DNA of 64,000 bases, from positions 664,118-728,117 of the forward strand of contig VWZP01006707.1 in assembly GCA_013396995.1 (NCBI GenBank), given 5' to 3'. Position numbers and translations under genes: made by a program. Source of the DNA: Dicaeum eximium (Eukaryota > Chordata > Aves > Passeriformes > Dicaeidae). This document shows, piece after piece, positions 50,807 to 62,800 of the stretch (the first letter of the stretch is position 1; each line of letters begins with the position of its first letter). The notes under the pieces were generated by a model. The model worked only from the letters and a program-made list of their open reading frames with translations. It did not search any database and was not told the origin of the DNA.

Positions 50807-53800
50807 GTGAGGGGCGGCGGTGAGGGGCGGCGGGACACGGCCAGGGCTGACCGCCAGTGACCGTGCGCTCCTTGCAGAACCGCTGGGAGCTGAGATGGGG
50901 GAGCAGGCAGAAGCGGCGGTGATCACGCCGGCCATGCTGAAGGAAGAGGAGCAGCTGGAGGCGGCGGGGCTGGAGCAGGAGCGGCAGATGCTGGAGAAGG
51001 TGAGGGGCGGCCCGGGAGCCCCGCGGGCGGCGGCGTTTGTCAGGGTGCCCGGGATCCGTGCAGCTTCTTGGGTTTCAAAACAAACAAGCGTGAGGGGCTG
51101 ATAAAGCCCGTGCTGTGGTGTATAAGCGCCTTTTGATCATCCACCGGGGGTTTTCATTTTTCATTTTGTTTTCAAAGGCTAGCAGTGAATTCTTGCACTT
51201 AGGGGGAATTCGCCTGCATTTTATACTAATTGAAATTTGCAGTGGAACGATTACATCTTTGCTTTTATAGTTCTGAGTCTAAAAATGTGAGGTATAACGC
51301 CTATAAAGTGACCTGATTTTAAAAAGGGTAGGAAGTTCGCACTCGTCTTAATTTCTGTCTGAAACATTAAAGACATAACTTTTCTGGTTTTGTTTCTTAC
51401 GTAACACTTCTTTCCCTCCTTGATTAAAAAAACCCTCACCTACCAAACGGCCTGAGTAGAGTTCTGCAGACCCTTTTCAGAAATAAGCCTGGCTATGTGT
51501 TTCTTTCAGTAGCAGGTATAGTTTAAGCAGAGCTGATGAAGCCCAGCTAACAGGATCAGGTTGGTGCCGGTCACTGCCCGTTCTGCACTCCTGTGCGGGA
51601 CCTGCCTTGGCCTGGCATCGCTGCCAGCAGAAGCGTGCGTGTGATCCGACCGGGAGGCGTTCGGTTTGTGTACCTTGGTTTGCCTGTTCGTGTTACAGGA
51701 AATAAAGACTGCTTCGGGGAAATGTTACCTCCCCACCGCAAGTGATGTAACCATTACTATGCTTCATTTCCCTCTTGCTGAGAATGTTTTCAAGCGTTGA
51801 TGTTAAGCGCTGGTTGATACTGACCAGTCTGTTTTGGAATGAGAACATGATGCTTCTAGACCTGTGCTAATCCCTTATATACTATTCTGATAACATGATA
51901 ATTTGTGTTGCCTTTCAGACATAAGGAAATACAAGCTTGAAAGAATTGTTCTCTTAAATGCTTTTTGGGGAATTGTATTCTGAGGAATCACAGAATGGTG
52001 TGAGTTGGAAGGGACCTTAAAGATCTCGTTGAAGGAACTATACAATAGAAAAACTAGGTGGGGAGGTTTTTTTCCTTATCTTAAGAATTGACACATTATT
52101 CTAAGGGCTTGAAAAATACCAGTCTCTAAGGCCTGGAACTAATTTTGATTACTTTTTTCCCTTTCTCTAAGGCAAGTTGGGATTCATAAAGGTATGTTTT
52201 GATGGTGCATTATTTTGTGATACTGTAGTTAGGAGGGAATATCGATTCTCCCAGAAGTCTCATAATATTCTTTGTTGCAAACAGTAAGTGATGATGTAGC
52301 CTGTCAGAACTTCAGGTATTCCTTCATTAGACCAGGAGCTAAAAATTTGGAGGTGATACTTCTGGAAGGTAAAGAGGAAACCCTTGCAGAGCAAGTTTCC
52401 TCATTGTACAGGAACTACTGAGAAAAAGACTTAAAATCTTAATTTCCATTTTTTGAGAATCCATAGGACTTATCCCTAGCAAGGCTATAGCTCCATTGTC
52501 CTGTGTGCTTTATCACCTTTTCCCTGTGCAACTGGGGGCCAGTCAGCCCAAGGGGATTTACTCTGTAATTAACACAGGCTTGCTGGGGGGCAGCTTCTGT
52601 GTTTCTTAGGCTTGTCACTTCAGCAAACCCCCTGCCAAGTGACTTTTACAGCAGTTCAGCAAAGGAGTTGCCAATTCTTTTTGAGGTTTAATGGTGAAAT
52701 ACCACTGTGCAAATATGTGTGAATCTAGAGTGGTGACAAAGAGTGGCAAGTTTTTGACCTTTTCAGTCAAAAAGGGGAAAAAAGCCACTGTCATTACGCT
52801 TGAAGGCTTGAGTCAAAAGGCAGTGAGATGTCATTAGAGTTAAGTTCATCTTTGTTAATCTGTTGTTCATCTTTGTTCATCAGCTGTTCATCTTTGAGTT
52901 TTCTTTTTTCCGCTTGAAATTTTTGAAGTTGGTCAAGGAAACAGTCCCTCAGTTTGACCAAATAAGAATTGTGTTCACTCCAGTAAAAAGTGAGCAAAAG
53001 CAGTTTGCTGAAAAAGTAGGTTAGTTTTAATTATTATTCTCTCTTGGCATTGCCATCAAGAGTTGATCTTTCTGAGCTCAGGCACTTGTCATCTGAAGGT
53101 AAAACTGGATTGGGGAGAGCAGCAGCAAAGAAAATCACGAGAGTGCAATCTCCTCCCCTAGGGAAATTGTGGGGATACATCTTCCTCTCTTAAAAGAACA
53201 AGGTGATTGGTACCTGTCTGGAATTACTTGGAGAAAATAAAATTTTGATTTCTGGGGGGACAGACATTCTCCACCTTTTCAGTTTGTCCTATGGTTCAGG
53301 AAATACCCCATTTCCCTGCCTATCAGTGTTTCAGAAGAGTCCCTTGTTTTTCTGTATCTTAGCGTGCCCTTCCCCCTGAGTTTCTTTTGAAGGCAATGGC
53401 ATAGATAAGCATCTTGTAAAGCTCTGCATCTTGTCTCTCTGGGTTTCTCTTGGAGATGCTAATTTAAAACTTTTCACTCTCTACGACTACTGTGGACAGN
53501 NNNNNNNNNNNNNNNNNNNNNNNNNNGGGGAGGTCGGTTTCTTCTTCCAGGTAATAACAAGACAAGAGGAAACGTCCTCAAACTGAGCCGGGGGGAAGTT
53601 TAGATGGGACATTCTTGGAAAACTTTCTTCACTGAAGGGGTGATCAAGCACTGATACACTCTGGCCTGCTGACTAATGCTTGGACTTGATGATCTTGGGT
53701 CTTTTCCAAACGAAATGATTCTGTGACTTGTTTGGTATCTCGGTTTTGCAGGCAGTGTTAGATGAATGCTGAGGGATGAATGGTTTTTAATTTTTGGGGT

Positions 53801-56800
53801 GTCTTCATGCGAGTTTTAAAGAGAAATTTGCAAACTTCTAAATGCACAGCCCTGACTAATTCAGCAGCAGTTGCTTTGAAAAGCATGTGTGGATTTTGTA
53901 AGCAAAGTGAGCAGAAGTTGCTGTTTTCATCTTGGCAATTGACTTGGAGCTCTGTAAAACTGTGATAGTTTTGTAGATGTCTGTATATCTTGCTCTTCAT
54001 GAGAAACTAACTTGGTGTAAATGTACATGAAGGGATATAATGATACTAGGGAAGCTGTGCTGAAATTTTCCAGGTAGGGGTTTTTCCCTCACAGATTTTG
54101 CAGACTACAAATAAACTGAGATTTCATTTTGCATTGGAGTTGAGGCATCTTTGAGCCCTTGAATGCTACGTGCTGCTATACTGGGGGTGTGTATGGTATA
54201 TATGCAAGTGAATTCGACCCTCAGTTACTTCGATCTTACTGCCCTTCATAGCTCCGTGTGAGTCCATACAGTCACAAATCATAGACTATGATGGCTGCAA
54301 GGAAAAGGGTCCTTGTGTGAGACACTTCAGAGTTAATGCTTTTAACACAAGGAATGGTTCTTCAGTGAAATCACAATTGTATCTGTAAATGCTTGACGTC
54401 TCTTTTTGTTGGCCAGGCTCGCACTTCTTGGGACAGGGAATCAAGTGAGATGCGCTATAAGAGGCTTCAACATTTGCTTGAAAAAAGCAATATCTATTCC
54501 AAATTCTTGCTAACCAAAATGGAGCAACAGCAGCTAGAGGTAGGTGTGTTCTTGTCTGCAGTGGGGATTCTGAAGGTGCTGTCTGTTAGGGGTTTTTTTC
54601 CATCCAACTGTTTGAAGTAAAAATGTTTTTAAGATTGCATTAGTGACATTAAAATCTACTGGAACATACTGCACAGGAATGACATGATGCTTTATGTAGT
54701 GTTCAGAATTTGTTCTATAAATTAAAAGATGAATCAGACATGGAAGAACATGAATTATAATTTAAAGTCACAGTGTAAAGGTGGCACTGATGTCTTTACA
54801 GTTCTTTTGGCTGAGTGCAAAGAAAGAGTAAGTATTTCAAATAAGAATTGGAGTTTAAGGGAGCTAGAAAACATGGAGGGAGGATAGAAGGTGCAAAGAA
54901 CTGACAAGTAGGAGGTTGAGTAGCCTGTTTGTGTTATTAACTGAAAGCTGATGATGAGATGTACCTTCAAGATGCTAACTTAGGCCTCCTTCAAACAAAT
55001 GGGTAAATGTCAGTTGTCTGACGCCGTGCTGTTCCCAACAGGAGCTTCCATAAAACAGTGTTACCTGTCATCTTTTTTCTAAATCCATGGGCTGCTGAGT
55101 TCATACCTAGCTTTGTCTTGACTTTCTTAACTGTACCTTTATGGACAAACTTGCAAGATTTTATGCTTGTGAGAGAGGGAAAAGCAGGAAACAATTAATA
55201 GCAACAGCGTTTTCTGAAAAGGGGCAATGATAGTCTGCAGGAACCTCCTCTTCAAAATACTTCTCTAGTTGAACTGTCAGCTGGAATTCATGGTTATTGC
55301 TAGAATGCGTATTTCAGTACTAAATCTTGCTCTCTCTGATAAATACCAGGGTTTCTTACTCTTTCTTCAGGGTCCTTTTATTCCAGCAAGTCAAAATAGT
55401 ACATGGAATGAAAATCTTAAGTTCTTCAAGACATGAAAGCACTTTGTTAAAGGCATTCTAGGCTACTAACATTGCTGTCTGTTCTGCAATGAACATGTAG
55501 TATGTGTAAGTTGGATAAATGGAAAACTTACTGCAGTAGATTTAATCTTCAGGAGTTTGCAATTAGGAATATTTTTGTTCACATCTTTCTGAGTCACTTG
55601 TATTTAAGTGTTTAAAGTATTTACTACTGACAAGCAATTTAGAGCAGTGGCACTTTCGTGTCCAAATTTTGCTTTATTGTTTTAAACTACATCAGAACAA
55701 ACTTAGTGGGGTTGCAAAAACAAAGTCTATAGAGCTCATGGAGCTCGATTTTAGCAATGTAATCTGTTGCTTGTGCAGTGGATAGTACTCTTGTGGCTGT
55801 TATGGAAAGGTAAGAATTGCATGTGTGGTTTTTGTTTTGTTTAGGAACAGAGGAGGAAAGAGAAGTTAGAAAAAAAGAGAGAGATTATGTTAAAATCTGC
55901 CAAGGTAAGATTAAGTAGCTACTTCATGCAACTTTCTAAATAAAAGTCTGAGAAATTACAATGGTAGTTTTGATCAAGGTAAGTAAAATAAGTAAGTTTG
56001 ATTGTCCAGTATTTGACTTGCAGGATCTATTTAATATACCATATTTATTTTAACTGTAGTAAGACTGTTTGAAAGTGCTTAAAAATTGTATACCATGGCA
56101 GTCATTTTTAGGGGATGTTTTTAATTAGTTATTATTAGAGAAAATGGTTTAAATTTGTCTCAAGAAGTTTTTTGTTTCAGCAATGATTGCTTTGCTCAGC
56201 CAAAATAGTGAATAAGTAACAAGAAAAAATAAGCAGGATTTTTTTCTGTGTTTTTGAAAACTGTTTAATAGTATAAATGTTTCAAGAAGCTTTCAAAGGT
56301 AATGGTTGGAGTCTGATTACGTATTTTTAGCTGCGTCATGATAATTACAGATGCATAAGGTCATGAACCTCTTCCTGTGGTTATTTTCTAGGGTCAAAAC
56401 TCAGTTGATGGCAAAGAGGAGAAATCAGGTAATGTATAGGCTTTGCCTTTTTTCTGTACAGGTGGGTTTGATTTCCTTAATGTTTGATGCATTGTATAAA
56501 CTCAAATATTTTATAGGTGCAAAAAAGAAGAGAGGAAGAGAAGATGGGACATACAACATATCAGAAATTATGTCCAAAGAGGTATGCCCTAACTATAAGT
56601 AGGTTGTCTGGATTTTTGTAGCACAACTTTTAATGGGTGAGTCAATTTCTGTGACATCTATATTTGAGAGCACTCCATTCTCATACATTGCTACCAGATA
56701 TTATCAGCCATCCATAGTCTGTCTAAGAGCAAAGATCTATGTAACAAGCAGTGTTGTCACAGCTGTAGAGGTTGGATACTCTTTCGTTTTCAAGTTTTTA

Positions 56801-59800
56801 GGGAGTCAAGCTGTGAAGAGTCTGCGTGTCCAATTGAATTTCCAGCTACTCCTTGTAACTGAAATGTATTACCTGGTGTGTGGTCTTGTTTTAGAATCAC
56901 TTGTATGATCTTGTATGGAAAGCTTTTTAAAGTATATCCAGATAGAAAGATGAATGAAGGTATTACATGAAATACAAATTATGGTAGCCTTTAAGGTTGA
57001 AAATCACATAAGCATGTTTTTTGTCCTTTGTTTCCAGGAAATATTATCCGCAGCAAAAAAAAGTAAAGTGGAAAATCAGGTATGTTGAAACATATTACTG
57101 CAGTTTAAGAGTGCTAAGCCCAAAGAGAGGGAGGGCTTTTTATTCTTTGTAGTGTATCCCTAAACTTTACCTGTAAATAAACATCTTTGCTAGTTATTGA
57201 AATCCTGAATTAAAGTTTAGAAAGGTGATATAAATGAATGCACTTAAATACTTATTTCAGAAATCCAATTTATTTTTTAAAAAACTGAGTTTTAAGGTAT
57301 TTATACTTTATAAATTGCTAGTAGCTTCAGAAATAAAGGAAATAGGAATTTATTAAAAAATACGTGTTAGTGTTTAAGACTTTAAGCAGAGAAGAGTAGA
57401 GATAACAGGTGAGGTCTCTTTTTTGCTTCTGTAGTTCAAGAGCTGCATGCACAGTGTGAATTGCTTCCTAACATTAGAACAGCTTACAGAAAGGAAAGCC
57501 CTTCTGCTTACAGAAGGGAAATTGCTGCATTGAATGCCAGCCTCTGTAAGGAAGGTTTTAAGTCTGTTTACTTTTATGGGTAGAAAATTAAAAGCCAAAT
57601 AGCTTCAGTAGCAGTGACTGCCCTTGAATTCTAAAGGAGAAAAGAATCTATAAAGTCTACTCTTGAGTTGACAGTTGACTCAAAAGAAGTCTTTGTATCA
57701 GAGACTGAAGTACTTCACTGCACATTAAGGGTAGTGTAAATTGGGAAGAAGTATGTCTTAGCAGGCCTTGGTGTATATTCCACTTGTCACATATTCCTTG
57801 ACCTTCCTTCTACAGGATGAAAGCTCTGCTGACAACCTGCATCCAGCAGACCTGCAGAAAAATGGAGACTCAAATAGTGTCATTAAGGACAGGTTATGTC
57901 AAGCTGTACGACACAGTGCAAAGCAATTTCTTGATCCAGTGCGAAAATTTAATGGACAACCAGTGCCTTTTCAGCAGCCAAAGATTTTTACTGGTGGTGT
58001 AATGAGGTGGTACCAAGTGGAAGGCATGGAGTGGCTAAGGGTATGGATGCAATTGCATTTGATCAGAATTGCTGCTGATTGGAAACCAGTGTGGAGGGGA
58101 AGAGATATTAGAAGTCTGTGATCATAGTTGGTACAGGGAAGGTGAAGAGAGAGTTGTTTATGATTTTTCACGGTACAAGAATCTGGTGTTATGAAAAAGT
58201 TGTCAAACAGCAAATAAAATGTTTCAGTGTGGGAAGGATATTGGTGTTTCTAAGCCTTTCTTTATAGACTTTTTGGTTGGTGTTCTCCCTATTCCCTTTT
58301 TTCATCTATTTTCTTGTTCAACTTAACCTGTCCTACAAAGAGTTTGTAAAAGCAGAAGGACTGTCCATCCTACTGAGGGACTGTCTTATTTTTTTCTCTA
58401 AAGGGCTTCAATACCTAGCCCAAAGATATTCAGAGGCCTATTACCTTTGCAGGCTTGACACAGATGAGTTTTCATTCTCTGTATCTTGGAGTCTTAACTA
58501 GTAATATTAGCACAGTGTGGTAAAAATGTTATGTCTTTAGGTTCTGAAATAAAAAATGATAGGAACTTGCCATCAAAATTACATTTTTAACTTCTACCTG
58601 TTTCAGCATGCAAGCCAAATTTAAAAATTTGTAAGAGTCAAAATTAATTTTAATTCTGCTACTGATCTCGTATTTCTATTAAATTTTTTTCTTTCTGTTT
58701 TTCCTCCCTACAAGCATACACGGTCTGTTTCAACAGGCTTAGACTCAGCCCTCAAGTGAGTGCCACTGAACTTGGTCACTCACTTCTGTTACTGGAAATG
58801 CCTAGTGAAGACAGGCCTCTTCTGGAGGGAAAACCAGTTTCCTTAGTTGGGCTCTCAGTTGTAATAACCTTTTTATGTATCTTTATTGAATGGTAGAGAG
58901 TGGCCAAAAAGCAATTGTGTCCTTCTGTTCTTTTGTGAGAGGTTGCTCTTTTATTTGTCAGAGTAGGCAGTGTCTGCAGAAAGAACTTTGGCTGGAGCAG
59001 GTGGCTGTGTTGGCCAGGAAGTGCATCTTTTTCTTGTGGTGAGGTAGCTACAGGGGCTCCATGCCTACAGAAGCTCCTTGAATAGATACCACTGAAATGT
59101 CAGCACAGTCATTTGGTCTTTGGGAGAGCAGAGCTAAGTGGAGGTTTCGAGCTGGGATGGGTAAAACCTTGGGCAATGCGAGCTGTACTTGCAAAGTGCC
59201 TTCTGATGCAACACTAAGTTACTGTCTTTCCTTTGATACTGTTCTGTTTTTTGTGCCCTAGTCAGGCACTTAGTTGGCTAGGAACGCATACATCTACATA
59301 AGAATATCCAGCATTTACAAGATGCTTGTATTTATTTTTATAATAGAATTATCTCTATCTGTAATATAAAATGGGCCTAGTAGAGAGTTTCCACAGATAC
59401 TAAATTCCTAAAGATCTTTGTTTTTCCAAATGTGCGTTGATTATTTTGCGTTTACCTTTTTTTTTTTTTTTTNATGCTTTGGGAAAATGGTATTAATGGC
59501 ATTTTAGCTGATGAAATGGGGTTGGGGAAGACAATCCAGTGTATTGCAACAATAGCACTGATGGTGGAGCGAGGGGTCCCTGGTCCATTCTTAGTATGTG
59601 GTCCTTTGTCTACTCTTCCAAATTGGATGTCTGAATTCAAGAGATTTACTCCAGAGGTAAAAGAAATGAACGCTTTTCTTCTTCTTCCTTAGGTTTAAAA
59701 GCACAAATTGTTTAATTTCTATTCTAATTCTTTGCCTTTAAACTTTCTCTATATAGAACATCATTTTAATTGTAGTTGTTTATGTGGTTACTACAGACTG

Positions 59801-62800
59801 TGCCATGACTTGCTATGTATTTACAGCCTTCTTGTAACCTCTTTTTTTACAGATTCCACTAATGCTCTATCATGGAGCTCAGCAGGAGCGTCGTAAACTG
59901 GTTCGTAAAATTCGCGGAAGGCAAGGATCACTGCAAATCTATCCTGTGGTCATTACTTCCTTTGAAATAGCAATGAGAGACAGAAATGCCCTGCAGGTAT
60001 CTAAGTTCTCTTAGCCCTAGGATTGTCTTGTGCCTCAGTACTGATAGCAGTGCTTTTGAACACAGTAAAAAAACCCACATGCTGCCTGTAGAGTAAGTTT
60101 CATACTGTAGCATGTATATTGGCATTCATTTCTGTTTCCTTGGTAGTAGTAGCTCTGCAACTTAATGCTTAAGTTCTTCAAACAGAACATTATTCTGAAA
60201 GCACATAGTTACAGCACATCTGCTCTTTTTGTTACCTTCCTGTAGGTGATGGTTAAGGATGTTTAGAGCAAGAACTAAGTGTATAAATATTGTGGTTAAT
60301 ATCACAGTGGTTGTTTCAGCAAGATGAGTTTCTTGTAGAAGTTCTGTTTTAACCACCTAAGCTTTCTAAAAGGCAATCACATGAAACAGATGTGCAGCAT
60401 TAACTGTTTGGGCTCAGCTCAGTTAATCTGGCAAAGTGAAAAACAGTAAATAGAACCTTTGTAACAGTATCAAACAGTGTTATTAGTGCTTCTTAATTAC
60501 TCTGACACCTGTTCTGATGAAATAAAGCTAAAATTTACTGAAATACCCTTTATTTTCATAGAGCTGCTACTGGAAATACCTGATAGTAGATGAAGGCCAC
60601 AGGATTAAAAATATGAACTGCCGCCTTATCAGAGAATTGAAACGATTTAATGCAGACAATAAACTCCTGTTGACTGGCACTCCCCTGCAAAACAACTTGG
60701 CAGAGCTTTGGTCATTGCTTAACTTCCTCTTGCCAGATGTGTTTGATGATTTGAAAAGGTAGGTTGCGATCTGATGGAAACTATTTCTGTTTGTTCTGTT
60801 TGAGTATTATTATGACTCTTTAACAATTAAACTTATCAGCGTGTGAAGAGCTGTTTTATGGCATGGTTGTAATCCAGTATGATGATTCGTTGGCAAAGGC
60901 TTTGAATTGTGTCTCGCCTCACACTTGTTTCAGAAGGGAAGGAATTAATTGTCGTCTCCCTGGTTAGTGGAAGCTCAGCTGTGAGCTAAGACATTTGTGG
61001 TGAGAGATGTTTATCACTAATGCCTGGTGTTGCTTTTTGGAGATTCTCAAAGGTGCTGGATGAAGCTGTGTGAAGCTGGCAGGCACAGGATCCACAGATA
61101 CTTTTGTGCAGCAGTAGGGGGTCAGGTGGAAGAGCATTGCCAAAACAGTGTTTCGACTACTTTTTCAAAAAAACTATAACCTAGATGGAATGTAATAGAT
61201 GATAATGAATATTCCAACTAGTACAAGTAGTTTTACACATCACATAAAACCTCAAGCTTCTGCATTGACAGGTATATTTCATAAATTCCTCCTGTACACC
61301 TTCTATTCATGATGGATGTGAGTGCTTTATTTTTTTTAATCACAGGATAAGAGAAGAATAGATACTTCATAGCTGTTATTCTTCATTATTTTAATAAGCT
61401 ATTTTTTTCCTTGCTTTGTTTTTATAGCTTTGAATCCTGGTTTGATATTACCAGCATTACAGAAACTGCTGAAGATATTATTGCTAAAGAAAAGGAGCAA
61501 AACATCCTGCATATGCTGCATCAGGTTTTCATTTATCCTTTGTTTTGGTTTTTTTTGAATTATATAGTTGTAACATTGACCATTCGTGTCATAAAGTGTG
61601 TCGAAATCTTGTTTGTGATGCTGAATTCTGGTCCGAGGTTTTTATTTTGGCACTTCTGGACTTCCTTAGACTTGCGGGGTGTTATTTTCATCTTTACAGC
61701 AGTTATGAATGCTAAAGGAACAATGTATCTCTTTGATAGCCACTCATTTTTATTCTTGGAACTGAATTGAGTTTAGTCAAACTTAATTGCAGTTACAGAC
61801 TTCAGTTCACCAAGAGATTTAATCAGTGTATTTATTTTGTTAAAAGATAACTTTGAGGAAACTTACGTAACCTTAGGTGTTGAGCAGAATACCTTTTAAC
61901 AAACTAGTTATATAATATGTCTGTCTTCAAATTTACACTCAAAGCTCTTTTTTTTAAGAGATTCTGTGAAAGTAAATGCTTACAGACCTGTCATTTTTCC
62001 ATTATAAGCTGCTGCTGAGGGATCTAAACTGCATCTTCTGTGTATAATTGTTGATGACAATTTATTTATTTTGGTTAAAGGTTTTGGGCGTTTTCAGAAA
62101 AACTTGATTTAAGAAATATAACAAACAAAATGAGCAGTTTCATATTAAGATGACTTTCAGTTAACTGGAATTTTTAAGAAAGGTCTGTAACATAGTTACT
62201 ACTGCACCCCTACTATGTACTTCAGAATTTTTAGAATGTTAAGGGGTGTGTTTCAACACGTTAGTACCAGCATGAACATAAAAATGTTGAGTAGACATAC
62301 ATATTAAAAAACTAAATATATGTGCAAATTAACTCTCTTGCTTTAAATTGGCAAAATAGTGTTACATAGTAGGCCTGCTTCTGTGTTTCTTTTCTTTTTT
62401 TTAAACTAGCTGTGTTGACAGCTTTGATTAATTGTAGTATCTGCTCACCATTTCAGATTCTGACACCTTTCTTACTGAGAAGGCTGAAATCGGATGTTGC
62501 TCTTGAGGTTCCTCCAAAACGAGAAGTTGTGGTGTATGCACCGCTGGCAAAGAAGCAGGAAACTTTCTATACTGCCATTGTCAATCGCACCATTAGGAAA
62601 CTGCTTGCCAATAATGAGGTATCTACTGATGAGGATGTTAGAAATGTGCTTGCTTTTAATAGTTCCTATGCAAAACCATATTGGTACTGCTTCATTACTG
62701 TCGTAATGAAAACCTGCTAAACCTGCTTTTATTCTTAAATTTTTAGTCTGATCTATTTGTTATCTATTTCAGTGGCAGTTACTGTGATAGGCCTGTGGCA

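Larger units (their letters stand above)
50230..51030 (+). promoter_or_regulatory. CpG island promoter of HELLS
   Basis: A strongly GC- and CpG-rich block that ends soon after HELLS exon 2. It contains a CTCF-like site (50299-50314), a YY1-like CCAAGATGGC (50626-50635) and two TCTCGCGAG elements (50667-50678 and 50719-50730). No TATA box is seen close to the start codon, consistent with a dispersed, growth-linked promoter. Long open frames on both strands between 50188 and 50938 are composition artefacts. Confidence 0.85.
51000..54416 (+). other. HELLS intron 2
   Basis: 3.4 kb. It carries a minus-oriented CR1 scrap, a 21-base minisatellite, a 27-N gap and a plus-oriented CR1 3' end. No extra exon is recognised. 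Confidence 0.8.
54540..57815 (+). other. HELLS introns 3-7
   Basis: Introns of about 1.3, 0.5, 0.09, 0.46 and 0.74 kb between exons 3 and 8, AT-rich. I recognise no repeats or RNA genes in them. Confidence 0.7.

Noticed and set aside
50188..50938. Several long frames on both strands at the HELLS island
   Set aside because: Composition artefacts; HELLS exons 1 and 2 explain the coding content.
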